A stretch of 50,551 bases of DNA from Pseudonocardia sulfidoxydans NBRC 16205 (GTDB lineage: Bacteria > Actinomycetota > Actinomycetes > Mycobacteriales > Pseudonocardiaceae). Below the pieces are notes generated by a model. It was given only the letters and a program-made list of their open reading frames with translations. It did no database searches and had not been told where the DNA came from. Of the stretch, positions 50,490 through 50,551 are shown one piece after another. The first letter of the stretch is position 1. Each line of letters begins with the position of its first letter. A program made the position numbers and the translations under genes. The DNA is taken from contig NZ_BJVJ01000045.1 of NCBI RefSeq assembly GCF_007989085.1, positions 1-50,551 of the forward strand. Reading direction: 5' to 3'.

Positions 50490-50551
50490 GCGACGAGGTC
50501 CGGTCCGGCGCGTTCGCGAGGCGCGGCGGGGCGCGGCGGGGCGGGGCGGGG

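Larger units (their letters stand above)
50052..50551. other. non-coding region at the right edge
   Basis: About 500 bp upstream of the REC-TrxR operon. No reading frame here shows conserved motifs. It contains an 11-bp inverted repeat (50089-50147), a hairpin (50458-50489) and a low-complexity G-rich tail at the very end (repeats of GCGGGGC type). A gene could begin just beyond the edge. Confidence 0.5.

Noticed and set aside
50520..50551. G-rich repeats at the right edge as a possible quadruplex or assembly artefact
   Set aside because: Only about 30 bp are visible and the sequence is cut by the window edge, so nothing firm can be said.

Overview
This 50.5 kb window is very GC-rich DNA from an actinobacterium. 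The signs are strong G/C at third codon positions, frequent GTG starts, 4-bp ATGA/GTGA overlaps inside operons, TTGACA/TAnnnT promoters, hairpin terminators without T-tracts, and actinobacterial families (DUF3040, BTAD-AAA regulators, GAF-Fis regulators without the sigma-54 motif, PucR, REC-TrxR fusions). The gene mix suggests Pseudonocardia or a relative; that is inference, since no rRNA or marker gene is present. I found no tRNA, rRNA, IS element, prophage or CRISPR array.

Left part (1-23.3 kb) is a catabolic island. (a) A MarR regulator cut by the window edge faces an operon of a RutA-like flavin monooxygenase and an aldehyde dehydrogenase. (b) A cobalt-type nitrile hydratase operon (beta, alpha, activator) faces a GlxA-type AraC regulator. 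(c) A TetR gene faces a small membrane protein across paired operators. (d) A FadR-type GntR gene faces a large FAD/4Fe-4S 2-hydroxyacid dehydrogenase, with an operator lying on what looks like a leaderless promoter. (e) The main system is nicX-nicE-nicF-nicD, four genes each overlapping the next by 4 bp, followed by an AcoR-like regulator. It converts 2,5-dihydroxypyridine to fumarate, formate and ammonia. Divergent from it is a three-subunit molybdenum hydroxylase, then an alpha/beta hydrolase and a Baeyer-Villiger-type monooxygenase. A perfect 23-bp palindrome sits between the two arms. I infer an upper pathway in which a 3-acylpyridine (or 3-hydroxypyridine) becomes 2,5-dihydroxypyridine by ring hydroxylation plus Baeyer-Villiger cleavage and ester hydrolysis. 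The usual NicC and PicB/PicC enzymes are absent.

Middle part (23.7-31.9 kb) holds a Gre-like RNA polymerase factor, a PRC-barrel protein overlapping an alpha/beta hydrolase that has lost its nucleophile, a PucR regulator, a small unknown protein, a MarR regulator, a DUF3040 membrane protein, a STAS protein and an MMPL exporter.

Right part (31.9-50.5 kb) holds two SDR oxidoreductases with a divergent TetR, an F420-type LLM oxidoreductase with a divergent TetR and an NTF2-like protein, another TetR divergent from a ketopantoate-reductase-like plus mandelate-racemase-like pair, an AzlCD exporter, a GNAT enzyme, a large BTAD-AAA regulator, a Bcr/CflA drug exporter, FolD, and a redox-signalling operon (REC-thioredoxin-reductase-like fusion, cNMP-domain histidine kinase, UBP zinc finger). 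Most of these are regulator-plus-enzyme cassettes with short, well-formed operators.
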